From DASYKT01 sp963718105 (GTDB lineage: Bacteria > Acidobacteriota > Blastocatellia > Pyrinomonadales > Pyrinomonadaceae): 64,000 nt of DNA. Below are positions 27,068-35,707 of the stretch, piece after piece (within the stretch, counting starts at the first letter, position 1; every line of letters starts with the position of its first letter). A program made the position numbers and the translations under genes. Under the pieces are notes generated by a model. The model saw only the letters and a list, made by a program, of their open reading frames with translations. It was not told the DNA's origin and did no database searches. Where the stretch lies: NCBI GenBank assembly GCA_963718105.1, contig OY970352.1:2542001-2606000 (forward strand), read 5' to 3'.

Positions 27068-27820
27068 ATGAAAAAAACGGCCATTTTAACTTGTTTAATA
27101 ACTTTATTGACATCGTATTGCGTTTTGGCGCAAAGCAAAACGCAGGAAGCCGTAGGCCTTAACGACCGGGGCGTGTCTCAGATCGAGGATAAAAACTACG
27201 AGGCCGCGATCTCCCTTTTTGAGCGGGCCATTGTCCTGCAGCCCGGTTATGCGATGGCGCATTACAATCTCGGCACGGCGTATTTCCATTTGGGCCGTTT
27301 TGAAAAGGCCGTTCCCGCTTTCGAGCAAGCGATCAAAATATCGCCCGCCTTTGCGGACGCCTACAACCAACTCGGAGCGTCCTATCTTGAATCCGGACAA
27401 ACCGAAAAAGGGATCGAGGCATTCCTCGAAGCCCTGCGTCTTAAAAAAGACGACCCTGTCATTTTCTATAATCTGGGCTGCGCGTATGTCCGCCTGCAGG
27501 ATCTTGATAAAGCGATAAAATTTCTGGAGACGGCGAAGGCGTTAGATAAAAATAACGCGGAAGTACGGATCAATTTAGGATTTGCTTTGAGTAAGCTGGC
27601 GCGCTACCCGGAAGCGGCTGCCGAATTTGAAAAAGCGGTCGAGCTCGACCCGGCCGATACGGAAGCGCAATTCTTTCTCGGTGAACTTTATCTGCGTACA
27701 AAAAACAGGCAGGGGGCGATAGCGCAGTACGCAAAGATAAAATTCTCGAACACGCAATTGGCCGACCGCTTGTACCGGGCGATATATAACGACAGAATCC
27801 TGGCTGTTTCGACGCGCTGA
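27068..27820 (+). CDS. Secreted TPR-repeat protein divergent to the CadC-like regulator
   Basis: A 250-aa protein with a clean signal peptide (1-21, ILTCLITLLTSYCVLAQ) and about six TPR units (AMAHYNLGTAYFHLGRFEKA, PVIFYNLGCAYVRLQDLDKA and so on). A strong AAGGAG precedes ATG 27068. No catalytic motif. Because it shares its upstream region with the regulator, it may be a target, or part of the same sensing route. Confidence 0.82.
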   Translation: MKKTAILTCLITLLTSYCVLAQSKTQEAVGLNDRGVSQIEDKNYEAAISLFERAIVLQPGYAMAHYNLGTAYFHLGRFEKAVPAFEQAIKISPAFADAYNQLGASYLESGQTEKGIEAFLEALRLKKDDPVIFYNLGCAYVRLQDLDKAIKFLETAKALDKNNAEVRINLGFALSKLARYPEAAAEFEKAVELDPADTEAQFFLGELYLRTKNRQGAIAQYAKIKFSNTQLADRLYRAIYNDRILAVSTR

Positions 27821-27878
27821 CAAGAAGAGCGCGTCTGCAAACTTTAGGCTTCTAGAGGTTGGAATTTGTTTGCGTTCT

Positions 27879-27976
27879 GTTCGTCTCTTTGGTGTTATTT
27901 CGTGGTTATAGTTCTTAAACTTCGGAACCGGCGACTTAAGACTGGAACCACTAAATCACACAAAATAAACACGAAC
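27879..27976. repeat. Degenerate palindrome (GTTCGT...GTGGTT / AACCAC...ACGAAC)
   Basis: Arms 27879-27907 and 27946-27976 are imperfectly complementary. The right arm resembles fragments in the 3110-3729 gap. It separates the convergent TPR and DUF4870-type genes. Confidence 0.55.
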
Positions 27977-28000
27977 AAAGCGGCGATCTCGGCACGAAGG

Positions 28001-28378
28001 TTACTTTATGAACTTGATGGTCAATGGGTATTCCCAGAGCTCGCCGTTATTAGCCTTGATGGCGCCGATGATCGGAAACACTATGCCCATTACGGCGACA
28101 GCAAGAATGGTCAGAAATCCTATCAGGAAAAACATCAGGATGATACTCGCTATGATGTAGATCGTTGACGAGATCGCCCAGTTAACAACCATTTTGCCGT
28201 GGGCGTCGATGCCCGGCATTTTATCCTTCTGCGTTTGCCAAAGAATTATCGGCAAAATGATCCCAAGCGGAAAAAAGAGGACGTTGGCGAACTGCGAGAG
28301 ATGAATAAAAAGCCCCATCTGCCTTTGTTCGGGCGTTTGCAGAGAGTTCTGCGGCGAAAACTGCATTTCGTAGCTCAT
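28001..28378 (-). CDS. DUF4870-type small membrane protein
   Basis: A 125-aa protein with three or four hydrophobic segments: ~28-48, ~68-90 and ~90-112. The DUF4870/Tic20-like pattern is present: an N-terminal HLSQFANVLFFPLGIILPII block, the charged turn QKDKMPGIDAHGKMVVNWAI, and a final WEYPLTIKFIK. AGGAG precedes ATG 28378. Function is unknown in bacteria. Not in an operon with pyrC, which lies upstream on the map and on the same strand but ends 97 bp away. Confidence 0.8.
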   Translation of the reverse strand: MSYEMQFSPQNSLQTPEQRQMGLFIHLSQFANVLFFPLGIILPIILWQTQKDKMPGIDAHGKMVVNWAISSTIYIIASIILMFFLIGFLTILAVAVMGIVFPIIGAIKANNGELWEYPLTIKFIK

Positions 28379-28475
28379 AAATTATGTTCTCCTGAAGTCT
28401 AAGTAAAACCGCGCTCAATAAAAGATCTCGCGCATCCCTTGATCATCTATACGATCTTAGTACGACATTCGTTCC

Positions 28476-29768
28476 TTACTTGAGGGGCCTGCGATAAACG
28501 ATCTTGCCGCCGACGATCGTCGCTACGGCCGCGCCGCGGAATTTGCGGCCGCCAAAAGGCGTGTTGCGTGATTTAGAGCGCGACTCCGAAACATCAAAGA
28601 CCCATTTAAGGTGCGGGTCGATGATCGTGACATCGGCGATAGAACCCGGTTTTAGCGTTCCCCGTTCACGCATGCGAAATATTTTTGCGGGATTCGCGGC
28701 AAACAACTCCACCAACCGTACCAGATCGATAATTCCCGGATGGACCAGTTTTTCGAACGCCATACCGATCGCCGTCTCCAGCCCGGTGATGCCAAACGGC
28801 GCGCGGTCGTATTCCAGCGCCTTCTCGTCATCGTGATGCGGGGCATGGTCGGTGGCAATGGCATCGATCGTAGAATCCTTTAGCCCTTCAAGCAGAGCCT
28901 GCACGTGTTCCTCGCTGCGCAGCGGCGGCGACATTTTTGTATTGGTGTCGTAACCTTCCACCGCGCTGTCGGTCAGGGTGAAGTGATGCGGCGCTACCTC
29001 GCAGGTAATATTAATGCCTTCGTTCTTTGCGCGGCGGACCGCTTCCACAGCGCTCTTTGTCGAAATATGCGCGATATGAATATGCGCGCCCGTCTCTTTG
29101 GCCAGGATGATGTCGCGCACGGCATCGATCTCCTCAGCCAGCGCCGGCATTCCCCGCAGGCCTAACAGCAGCGAAATTTTTCCTTCATGCATCACGCCGC
29201 CCTGGGAAAGCGATTTGTCTTCGCAATGGTCGACCACCGGCAGATCGAAATCTTTCGCGTATTCCATCGCGCGGCGCATTATACCGGCGGTCGGAACCGG
29301 ACGCCCGTCGTCGGAAACGGCCACCGCGCCCGCGGCCTTCATCTCGCCCATCTCGGCGAGTTCGGAACCGTCGGAAGATTTTGTGACCGCGCCGATAGGA
29401 AAAACGTTTGCCAGGCCGGCGCGTTCCGCCTGCTCGATCATATAGCGGGTGATGGCCGCGTTGTCATTGACGGGCGTCGTGTTGGGCATCGGGCACACCG
29501 AAGTGAATCCGCCCGCCACCGCCGCCGCACACCCGCTGGCGATCGTCTCCTTGTGCTCCTGGCCGGGCTCACGCAGGTGAACGTGCATATCGATAAATCC
29601 CGGCGCCACTATCAAACCCGAAGCATCGAAAACTTCCGCATCCTCCGGCGCGCTTTCATTGTGTCCGAGCCAGCCGGAAACCCGGCCGTCTTCAATAAGC
29701 AAATTCTTTCCGCTATTTTGGTTTTCTAAAGGGTCGATCAAATGACCATTGGCTATTAATAGTTTCAT
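28476..29768 (-). CDS. pyrC: Dihydroorotase
   Basis: It catalyses the reversible cyclisation of carbamoyl-aspartate to dihydroorotate, step three of UMP synthesis. The 430-aa length fits class I bacterial dihydroorotases. Landmarks are the metal-binding DMHVHLREPG (~60), the PMPNTTP loop, HIHIAHIST with metal histidines, and IATDHAPHH with the catalytic Asp. Unlike the usual pyrB-pyrC operon, pyrB is 6 kb away at 35708, with a receptor gene, a HicB and a secreted protein between. It may therefore have its own promoter in the 50-bp gap after hicB, or be read through from hicB. Confidence 0.95.
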   Translation of the reverse strand: MKLLIANGHLIDPLENQNSGKNLLIEDGRVSGWLGHNESAPEDAEVFDASGLIVAPGFIDMHVHLREPGQEHKETIASGCAAAVAGGFTSVCPMPNTTPVNDNAAITRYMIEQAERAGLANVFPIGAVTKSSDGSELAEMGEMKAAGAVAVSDDGRPVPTAGIMRRAMEYAKDFDLPVVDHCEDKSLSQGGVMHEGKISLLLGLRGMPALAEEIDAVRDIILAKETGAHIHIAHISTKSAVEAVRRAKNEGINITCEVAPHHFTLTDSAVEGYDTNTKMSPPLRSEEHVQALLEGLKDSTIDAIATDHAPHHDDEKALEYDRAPFGITGLETAIGMAFEKLVHPGIIDLVRLVELFAANPAKIFRMRERGTLKPGSIADVTIIDPHLKWVFDVSESRSKSRNTPFGGRKFRGAAVATIVGGKIVYRRPLK

Positions 29769-29821
29769 CTAAAATTAGTCTTGATTTTCTTCTTTTTCTC
29801 TATACATTGCAGTTTGACGGG

Positions 29822-30124
29822 CTATTTATTGTATCTTGGAAATTCCTCGTTTTCCTGGCCTTTCATTGCCTGGTCTAATGAAAATTCTTGCCATTGTTTA
29901 TCTTCATCGGCGATATCATCTATTTCGATGTAACCTACGTGGCAATTTGGTTCCGGGATCGGCAACCCGTCTTCGATCATCCCTTCGATATGCAATTCCA
30001 CCGCCTCATGCATTAAGGTTTTAATCTCTTTTATGGTTTTTGCTGTTGTAACACAACCGGGCAAGTCCGGTACGTACGCCGAATAATTGCTCTCCGCTTT
30101 TTCAATAACTATAGCGTAACGCAT
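29822..30124 (-). CDS. Solitary HicB-type antitoxin-like protein
   Basis: A 100-aa protein beginning MRYAIVIEKAESNYSAYVPD; ATG 30124 matches the family start, so upstream codons to 30163 are dropped. The fold signature is the partial RNase-H-like HicB domain: YSAYVPDLPGCVT, then a helix KTIKEIKTLMHEAVELHIEG and EDGLPIPEP. It lacks a C-terminal ribbon-helix-helix or HTH extension. No HicA-sized gene with a dsRBD-like GGxH motif is found within 600 bp on either side, so it is either an orphan antitoxin or a stand-alone regulator. Confidence 0.8.
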   Translation of the reverse strand: MRYAIVIEKAESNYSAYVPDLPGCVTTAKTIKEIKTLMHEAVELHIEGMIEDGLPIPEPNCHVGYIEIDDIADEDKQWQEFSLDQAMKGQENEEFPRYNK

Positions 30125-30741
30125 AATATAAAAAATCTTCTCTGCCAGAGTTAACCAAGTCAAACTTTCGTGTCAACCCGTGACGGCTTTTTATCTCCGC
30201 AAGGCAACCTTATTTGTTTTTAACTACATCATTTGTTTAGGACAAGTTGCTTCTTTTTCTCCAAGGTGGGGGCTGGATTAACACCCGTCCGGCTAATATT
30301 ATTTCCACTAATTTTTCCCTTTACAATTTATTAGATTTTTTATCCAAAATTTTTGATAAAGTTATTGTACCGCGCTTGTGAAAATTCCCTCTATCAAATC
30401 ATTATCTGTAACGAATTAAAGGATTTAGCCTGATCTTATAACTATTGGTCTTCTATTTGCGTATGAGACCAGCAGGAAAACCTGACTGTTTTTCCGGGAT
30501 CTCTTCAACGGAAGATTTCTGAAGCGGTTGTTAAGACAACCAAAGTTCCTGGTTTTGCTATACGAAAAAAAGGAACCGTTACTAAAGGGCGACGTATCGA
30601 GAAAATATCCCGCCCTTTCACCAACGGCTCCACGTTTGATGAGACTGTTACCAGACTCACGCCGCAGCCTTTTAGGCGCACGGCGGCGTAAGTATAGCAC
30701 TTTTTTCAAGAAAAACTTCGTGTTTTTTCAAGGAGTTGTAA
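30125..30741 (+). promoter_or_regulatory. Long structured 5' leader of the TonB-dependent receptor
   Basis: A 617-bp gap. The AT-rich first half (to ~30420) should hold the promoter. From 30520 on there is a series of hairpins: GGTTGT/ACAACC (30526-30531, 30536-30541), GTTCCT/AGGAAC (30545-30550, 30571-30576), AAAGGGCG/CGCCCTTT (30584-30591, 30611-30618), and CGCCG/CGGCG (30660-30664, 30681-30685). GGAACCGTT (30572-30580) can also pair with AACGGCTCC (30623-30631), enclosing the third hairpin and excluding the second. A start-less open frame of ~75 codons spans 30466-30691 but no product is recognised. Confidence 0.5.
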
Positions 30742-33700
30742 ATGAGAAATATACTTATTTTGTTCTTCTTATTTCTATGTTCCACGGTGCTTATTGCTGC
30801 ACAGGAACCGTTTGGTTCCGTCGAAGGAACCGTCCTGGATTCGCAGGGAGCGGTCGTTCAAAACTCCACAGTGACCGTCCGCAGCCTCGCGACCAACGTC
30901 ACCAAGACAGCCGTTACCAATGAGAACGGCCAATATCGTATTTTACAATTACAGCCCGGCTTTTATGAGGTCCGCGCTTCCGGAACGAATTTCAAACAAT
31001 CGATCCGGGAAAGCGTGCAGGTCCAGGTCGGGCAAACGGCCGCGGTCGATTTCAGCCTGGAAGTCGGCGGGGTAAGCGAAACAGTAGTTGTAACCAGCAC
31101 GTCCGAAGCTCAGATCGAACGCTCTGACAATACCGTTTCCGGTGTGGTCAATACGATACAGATCGAAAACCTTCCTCTAAACGGCCGCAACTTTCTCGAC
31201 CTGGCGCAACTGCAGCCGGGCACCGAAAAAGTCGACGGCGCATCGTTTGACCCGACCAAGGCCAATTTCACCGGCGTTTCTATCGGCGGGCAAGCCGGCC
31301 GCTCGACCCAGATCACGGTCGACGGCGGTTCCGTGGTAGATAATGTCGTCGGAACTACCGTCCAGAATTTCTCGCAGGAGATCGTGCAGGAATTCCAGAT
31401 CGGGCTTTCGAATTACAGCCTGTCGACCGGCGCATCCGCCAGCGGTTCGGTGAATGTCGTTTCGCGCTCCGGTTCAAACAATTTTCACGGAAATGTCTTC
31501 GGATATTTTCGCGACGATAAATTTTCCGCATTCCCGGCACTAGCCAGGCTCGATGCGGCGCATGTACCGGCCGCCGCGCAGACCGAAAGAGTTCCTTTCG
31601 ACCGGCAGCAGATGGGCGGCACATTCAGCGGCCCGATCATTAAAGATAAATTATTCTTTTTTGGAAGTTACGAGCGAAACAATCAGGACGGCTCGTCTTT
31701 GCGGAACCCCACATCGGCTTCGAGCTTTGCCGGTTTCACTCCGAACCCGTTTGACGAAACTTTGTTCACCGCCAAGGTCGACTGGGCGGCGAATGATTTC
31801 ACCAACCTGTTTTTCCGTTATTCATTTAACGACAACAGCGGCCAGGGGCCGTTCCCTGCCGGCTCGGGTATCGTGCCGCGCGACAGCGTGAGCGGTATTT
31901 TCCAATCCAATGACCAGATAGTAACGAACCGCGCTCATAATTTTGTCGCCGGTTTGGCCTCGACCATCTCGTCCAATATGAGCAACAACCTGGTTTTCAA
32001 CCTCAGCGATTTCAATAATGCGATCGATGCGGCTGTTCCGGGAATACCGGAGATCGCCTTTTCGGCGGACCCGCTTTTCCGCACGGGAACCAATGCGCTC
32101 ACACCGCAGAAAACGCCGCAGCGCCGTCACCAGATCCGCGACGATCTGACGTGGTTAAGCGGCAAACACACGTTTAGTTTTGGCGGCGATTATGAACGCA
32201 CCTCCATCGGCGGCACGTTCGTCTTTGCTAACCCGGTCCGCATCCGGCTTTTCATACCTACGTCAACAGATACCGAAGCCGATTTTCTGAACGCTTCCGT
32301 CCGTGATATTTCGATGGGTGTGGGCGATGCGAACCTGCCTTTTAACCAGGATGGGCCAACCGTCAATCATCGCTTTCAGTTTTACGCCGGTGATTCGTGG
32401 AAGATCACGCCCAACTTTACTTTGAACCTCGGGCTGGCTTACAGGTGGGATTCCAATCTCTGGAATCACGACCTCAGCCGTCCGGCGGTCATCGCTCCCC
32501 TCTTTGATAAAGGCACTGCCCCGGCGGCGCGCGATAACAATAACATCGCTCCCCGCATCGGCTTTGCCTGGGATGTGATGGGCAATTCCAAGACCGTTAT
32601 TCGCGGCGGTTTCGGATTGTATTACGACAACACGATCGACAATCTGCGGCTCTTTGAACGAGCTGACCTCGGCCCCGTAGGAGCCGAACAGTTCCTCGTC
32701 GGAACCGGGATCGTCAGCCCCGTGCTGGCAGGGTTTGGCGGTGACGGACGGTTTGATCCGGGCCAGATAACGCTGGCGCAGATGCTGGCGCTGTGGCCGG
32801 CCGTTCGGGCGGACCTGGAATCTAGGCTGACGTCCTGTGTTTTGCCGACCGCTCTTGAATGCACGAATTCGGTTTCCGGACCGATCTTTTCGAGCAACTT
32901 CCAGGTGCCGTATTCGCTGCAATACTCGATCGGCGTCCAGCGCGAATTGCCGTTCAACCTGCTGCTGCAGGCTGACTTCAATTATCGCAAAGGGCTGCAT
33001 GAAGTGATCGTGTATGACATCAACCAGGCGGATTCGGCGGGCGGCGCGGTTCTTGGAGCTTTCCCGTTCCCGGTCCCTTATGCCGATTCATCTGCGTTCT
33101 CGACCTATAAAGGCCTGCTGACACGGGTTGACCGCCGTTTCCGTAACGGTTTCCAATTCACCGCCAGTTATGCCCTGTCGAGATTCGATGCCTTTAGCCC
33201 GGACTCTTTAGGCCTGGGCGGAGCACCGACGGACATCAATAACCTGCGGGCGGATTTCGGCCCTGCGGGACTGGACCGCAAACATCGCTTCGTTTTCAGC
33301 TCGGTTTATGAAATGCCGTTCTTTAAAAAAGACAGCTCTTTCATAAAACGAAACCTGCTGGGCAATTGGACCGTTTCTCTGATCTCGACAACTTTCAGCG
33401 GACTGCCGCAAAGCATCTTCCTGCCTGACTTTGTCGACCTGAGCGGAACCGGAACGTCCGCGACCTACCTGCCGGGAACGACCGGCGGTTCGATCGGGCG
33501 CAACATTCGCACAGTCGATCAGATCAACGCACTGATCACGAATTACAACAGCACTCTGGCAGGGGGCGTCGATCCCTTCGGAACCCCGCTCCAGGCTTTG
33601 GCCTTGCTTCCGGCTGATACGCCCATCGGCGGCGATTGGGTCCACTCTCAGGACCTGCGTCTGACCAAGACGATCTCGTTTAACGAGCGTATGCGGCTGC

Positions 33701-33888
33701 AATTGATCGGCGAAGTTTTCAATGTGTTCAACTTTGCCAATCTGACCAATGTGGGTGACTTTGTTTTGCCGGTCCAGGGAACTGCGCCGGGCGATATTAC
33801 CACTCTTCGCCCGACGCAGCGTACGACCAGCGTCTTCGGTACCGGCGGGCCGAGGTCATTCCAACTGGGGTTAAGATTTGCCTTCTAG
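30742..33888 (+). CDS. Oar-like TonB-dependent outer-membrane receptor
   Basis: A 1048-aa receptor with a signal peptide (1-20), then a carboxypeptidase-regulatory-like beta-sandwich (~24-105: GSVEGTVLDSQGAVVQNSTV ... NENGQYRILQLQPGFYEV). The plug domain is at ~115-240 (IENLPLNGRNFLDLAQLQPG, TVDGGSVVDNVV), and the rest is a 22-strand type barrel ending in a terminal aromatic residue (FQLGLRFAF). This is the Oar class abundant in Acidobacteria and Myxococcus. The substrate is unknown; carbohydrate or protein uptake is possible. No ExbB/ExbD/TonB genes are nearby. AAGGAG precedes ATG 30742. It is preceded by a structured leader and followed by a strong terminator, so monocistronic. Confidence 0.93.
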   Translation: MRNILILFFLFLCSTVLIAAQEPFGSVEGTVLDSQGAVVQNSTVTVRSLATNVTKTAVTNENGQYRILQLQPGFYEVRASGTNFKQSIRESVQVQVGQTAAVDFSLEVGGVSETVVVTSTSEAQIERSDNTVSGVVNTIQIENLPLNGRNFLDLAQLQPGTEKVDGASFDPTKANFTGVSIGGQAGRSTQITVDGGSVVDNVVGTTVQNFSQEIVQEFQIGLSNYSLSTGASASGSVNVVSRSGSNNFHGNVFGYFRDDKFSAFPALARLDAAHVPAAAQTERVPFDRQQMGGTFSGPIIKDKLFFFGSYERNNQDGSSLRNPTSASSFAGFTPNPFDETLFTAKVDWAANDFTNLFFRYSFNDNSGQGPFPAGSGIVPRDSVSGIFQSNDQIVTNRAHNFVAGLASTISSNMSNNLVFNLSDFNNAIDAAVPGIPEIAFSADPLFRTGTNALTPQKTPQRRHQIRDDLTWLSGKHTFSFGGDYERTSIGGTFVFANPVRIRLFIPTSTDTEADFLNASVRDISMGVGDANLPFNQDGPTVNHRFQFYAGDSWKITPNFTLNLGLAYRWDSNLWNHDLSRPAVIAPLFDKGTAPAARDNNNIAPRIGFAWDVMGNSKTVIRGGFGLYYDNTIDNLRLFERADLGPVGAEQFLVGTGIVSPVLAGFGGDGRFDPGQITLAQMLALWPAVRADLESRLTSCVLPTALECTNSVSGPIFSSNFQVPYSLQYSIGVQRELPFNLLLQADFNYRKGLHEVIVYDINQADSAGGAVLGAFPFPVPYADSSAFSTYKGLLTRVDRRFRNGFQFTASYALSRFDAFSPDSLGLGGAPTDINNLRADFGPAGLDRKHRFVFSSVYEMPFFKKDSSFIKRNLLGNWTVSLISTTFSGLPQSIFLPDFVDLSGTGTSATYLPGTTGGSIGRNIRTVDQINALITNYNSTLAGGVDPFGTPLQALALLPADTPIGGDWVHSQDLRLTKTISFNERMRLQLIGEVFNVFNFANLTNVGDFVLPVQGTAPGDITTLRPTQRTTSVFGTGGPRSFQLGLRFAF

Positions 33889-33907
33889 ATCTTATCTCCA
33901 TGCAAAG

Positions 33908-33938
33908 AAGAAACGGGCTTTCGGGCCCGTTTCTTTTT
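33908..33938 (+). terminator. Rho-independent terminator of the TonB receptor gene
   Basis: An 11-bp stem (33908-33918 with 33925-33935, core AAACGGGC/GCCCGTTT) followed by a U-run, 20 bp after the stop. Confidence 0.92.
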
Positions 33939-33942
33939 ATGT

Positions 33943-34025
33943 GTAGCGCCGGCGTCTCGCCGGCTGTCGTGGTAGCGTCACGCTGCCACATATGCTTTTA
34001 ACCGTGAGCGGGACGCTGGCGTTAC
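33943..34025. repeat. Palindromic element, family D copy 3
   Basis: Bounded by GTAGCGCC and GGCGTTAC. Internal hairpins include GCCGGCG-tct-CGCCGGC and GTAGCG-tca-CGCTGC. It lies directly between the receptor terminator and the convergent gene ending at 34028. Confidence 0.8.
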
Positions 34026-34027
34026 AT

Positions 34028-35425
34028 TTATTTTTTCAGCGCCTTCACTACCGCCTGAGCTTCGTTGCTCAGGGCCGACATCACGCTGTTTTCCTGGCCT
34101 TCGATCTTGGCCGTGGTGGACTGCATCTGGAGTGTCGTTCCGTCAGCGCCGAGCGGCTTTAAGTCATAACCGACGGTTACCTCTACCTTGCCTTCCCCGC
34201 TGCCCGCGCCGGTGACCTTGCCGAAAAGCCCGCCGACCTTGCTCGCCGTAGATTGTTTTAGCGATTTTATATCGGTGTTCAAAATGTAATCGCAGTTCAA
34301 CCGCTTCGCGTCGTCCGCGGAAGTGATCGCGACGGCTTCCAATTTATTGCCGTTGATCTGCGAAACAAGCATGTTCTGATACATATCGGTCGAAAGCGGT
34401 TTTCCTGTCGAATTACCGACCGTCATCACGCCGACTCGAACAACGCCGGGTTTCTTCGCGCCCGCATTATTTGCCGGCGTCATTCCCTGCATCATCTGGT
34501 TCATTTCGGCCTTTGCTTCCGGAGTTTTCTGGTACTCGCCAATGGACTTCTGGGTATTCTTTCCGTAAAGCTCTTTTTGTTCTTTGGCTTCGGCGTAACC
34601 GGCCGGGACATCGAAAAGCTCCGCGGGCAGCGTCGCCCGGGAAAGCTCGACAACCTCAGTGGTCATGGTCATCATTCCGCCGCCCATTCCCATTTTCGCC
34701 ATCATGGCCGCGGTTTCGGCATCGTCTTCACCGCCCGCATCGGCCCCCGTTCCCGACATGGAAATTTTGGTGGTGAGTTTTAGCGCGTAGCCTAATTTAC
34801 CGGTCCCTTTTTGGACGAATTTCGTCTGGTCCAGGCAAGCCGGCGCGTGCTTTTCGTAGTTCATCGGATTTTCGGGCGGACGATCGAATTTGCAGCTCAG
34901 CCCGACGGAAAGATCGACGTACCAGCCGTCGGTTTCGATGCGCTGGTTATTTTTATCGCAGGCGTCCGGCGAAGCCTCGGTCGTCATCACGGTCTTGATA
35001 TGACGCGCGGTCATTCCGAACATCTGCTGGCGCTCGCCGGTGTCGATGATCTCCATCGTGCGGGTGACGATCCCGCCTTTTTGAGTTTTAACTTTTGCCG
35101 TCGTGGTGCTTTTCACCGGCTGGGCCTGCGCCGCGGTCTCGGGGGCGCCCATCGGTTCGATCAGGTATTTCCTTTCCGGATCGCTGACCCTGATCGTGCG
35201 CTTCAGATCGCACTGCATGATGCTCACGCTCTTCATGCCCATATTATCGCTTTCCGTGCGTTCGCGCGCGCCCTTGATCATCACCGCCGATTCCATCGTG
35301 CGCCCAGCCATCGTCATTCGCTGGCGCATCTTGAAATCGTTTTGCGCAAAAATATTTATTGCCGAAATAAGCAACACAAAAATGCCCGCGATAATTAGAT
35401 GGCTAATTAAATTCCTACTTCTCAT
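34028..35425 (-). CDS. Secreted protein with DUF4412-like N-terminal domain, function unknown
   Basis: A 465-aa exported protein with a signal peptide (1-27, ending IFAQN). Residues ~30-280 resemble the DUF4412-type fold that binds or senses modified protein (MRQRMTMAGRTMESAVMIKG, SIMQCDLKRTIRVSDPERK), but I make this only as a similarity. A Met/Gly-rich patch (KMGMGGGMMTMTTE) lies at ~240-255. Residues ~325-465 resemble a CsgG/TolB-like lipoprotein domain (VRVGVMTVGNSTGKPLSTD, NCDYILNTDIKSL). GGGGGAGAG precedes ATG 35425. No operon partner. Confidence 0.6.
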   Translation of the reverse strand: MRSRNLISHLIIAGIFVLLISAINIFAQNDFKMRQRMTMAGRTMESAVMIKGARERTESDNMGMKSVSIMQCDLKRTIRVSDPERKYLIEPMGAPETAAQAQPVKSTTTAKVKTQKGGIVTRTMEIIDTGERQQMFGMTARHIKTVMTTEASPDACDKNNQRIETDGWYVDLSVGLSCKFDRPPENPMNYEKHAPACLDQTKFVQKGTGKLGYALKLTTKISMSGTGADAGGEDDAETAAMMAKMGMGGGMMTMTTEVVELSRATLPAELFDVPAGYAEAKEQKELYGKNTQKSIGEYQKTPEAKAEMNQMMQGMTPANNAGAKKPGVVRVGVMTVGNSTGKPLSTDMYQNMLVSQINGNKLEAVAITSADDAKRLNCDYILNTDIKSLKQSTASKVGGLFGKVTGAGSGEGKVEVTVGYDLKPLGADGTTLQMQSTTAKIEGQENSVMSALSNEAQAVVKALKK

Positions 35426-35576
35426 TTCTCTCCCCCACCGTATGATTCTTTTATCTTCGATCGATTATAAGACGAATTTTACCCGGTTTTTTGCTCATTC
35501 TAAAACAGATCGCTCATACAAACTTTACCGGCCAGGCCACTTGTTATTTTCAACAAGCCGATCCGTCTCAAGGTTC

Positions 35577-35657
35577 GGAAGGGTTGCTTGCGCCCGCCGT
35601 TTACAAGTACATTCGAGCCAACCTAAAAAGATAAGAGCGGGCGCAAGCGGCCCTTCC
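35577..35657. repeat. Palindromic element, family B copy 3
   Basis: Arms 35577-35597 and 35637-35657, same core as copies 1 and 2 but with a shorter, unrelated centre and without the shared outer flanks. It lies between pyrB and the divergent-side gene at 34028, downstream of pyrB. Confidence 0.85.
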
Positions 35658-35707
35658 TGACCATGAGGTAATTATATTGCCTTTTTTTCAAAACAGGCTT
35701 TCGGCTA

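Noticed and set aside
30425..30709. 94-codon minus-strand frame upstream of the TonB receptor
   Set aside because: Formed by the complementary strand of the structured leader; basic and patternless.
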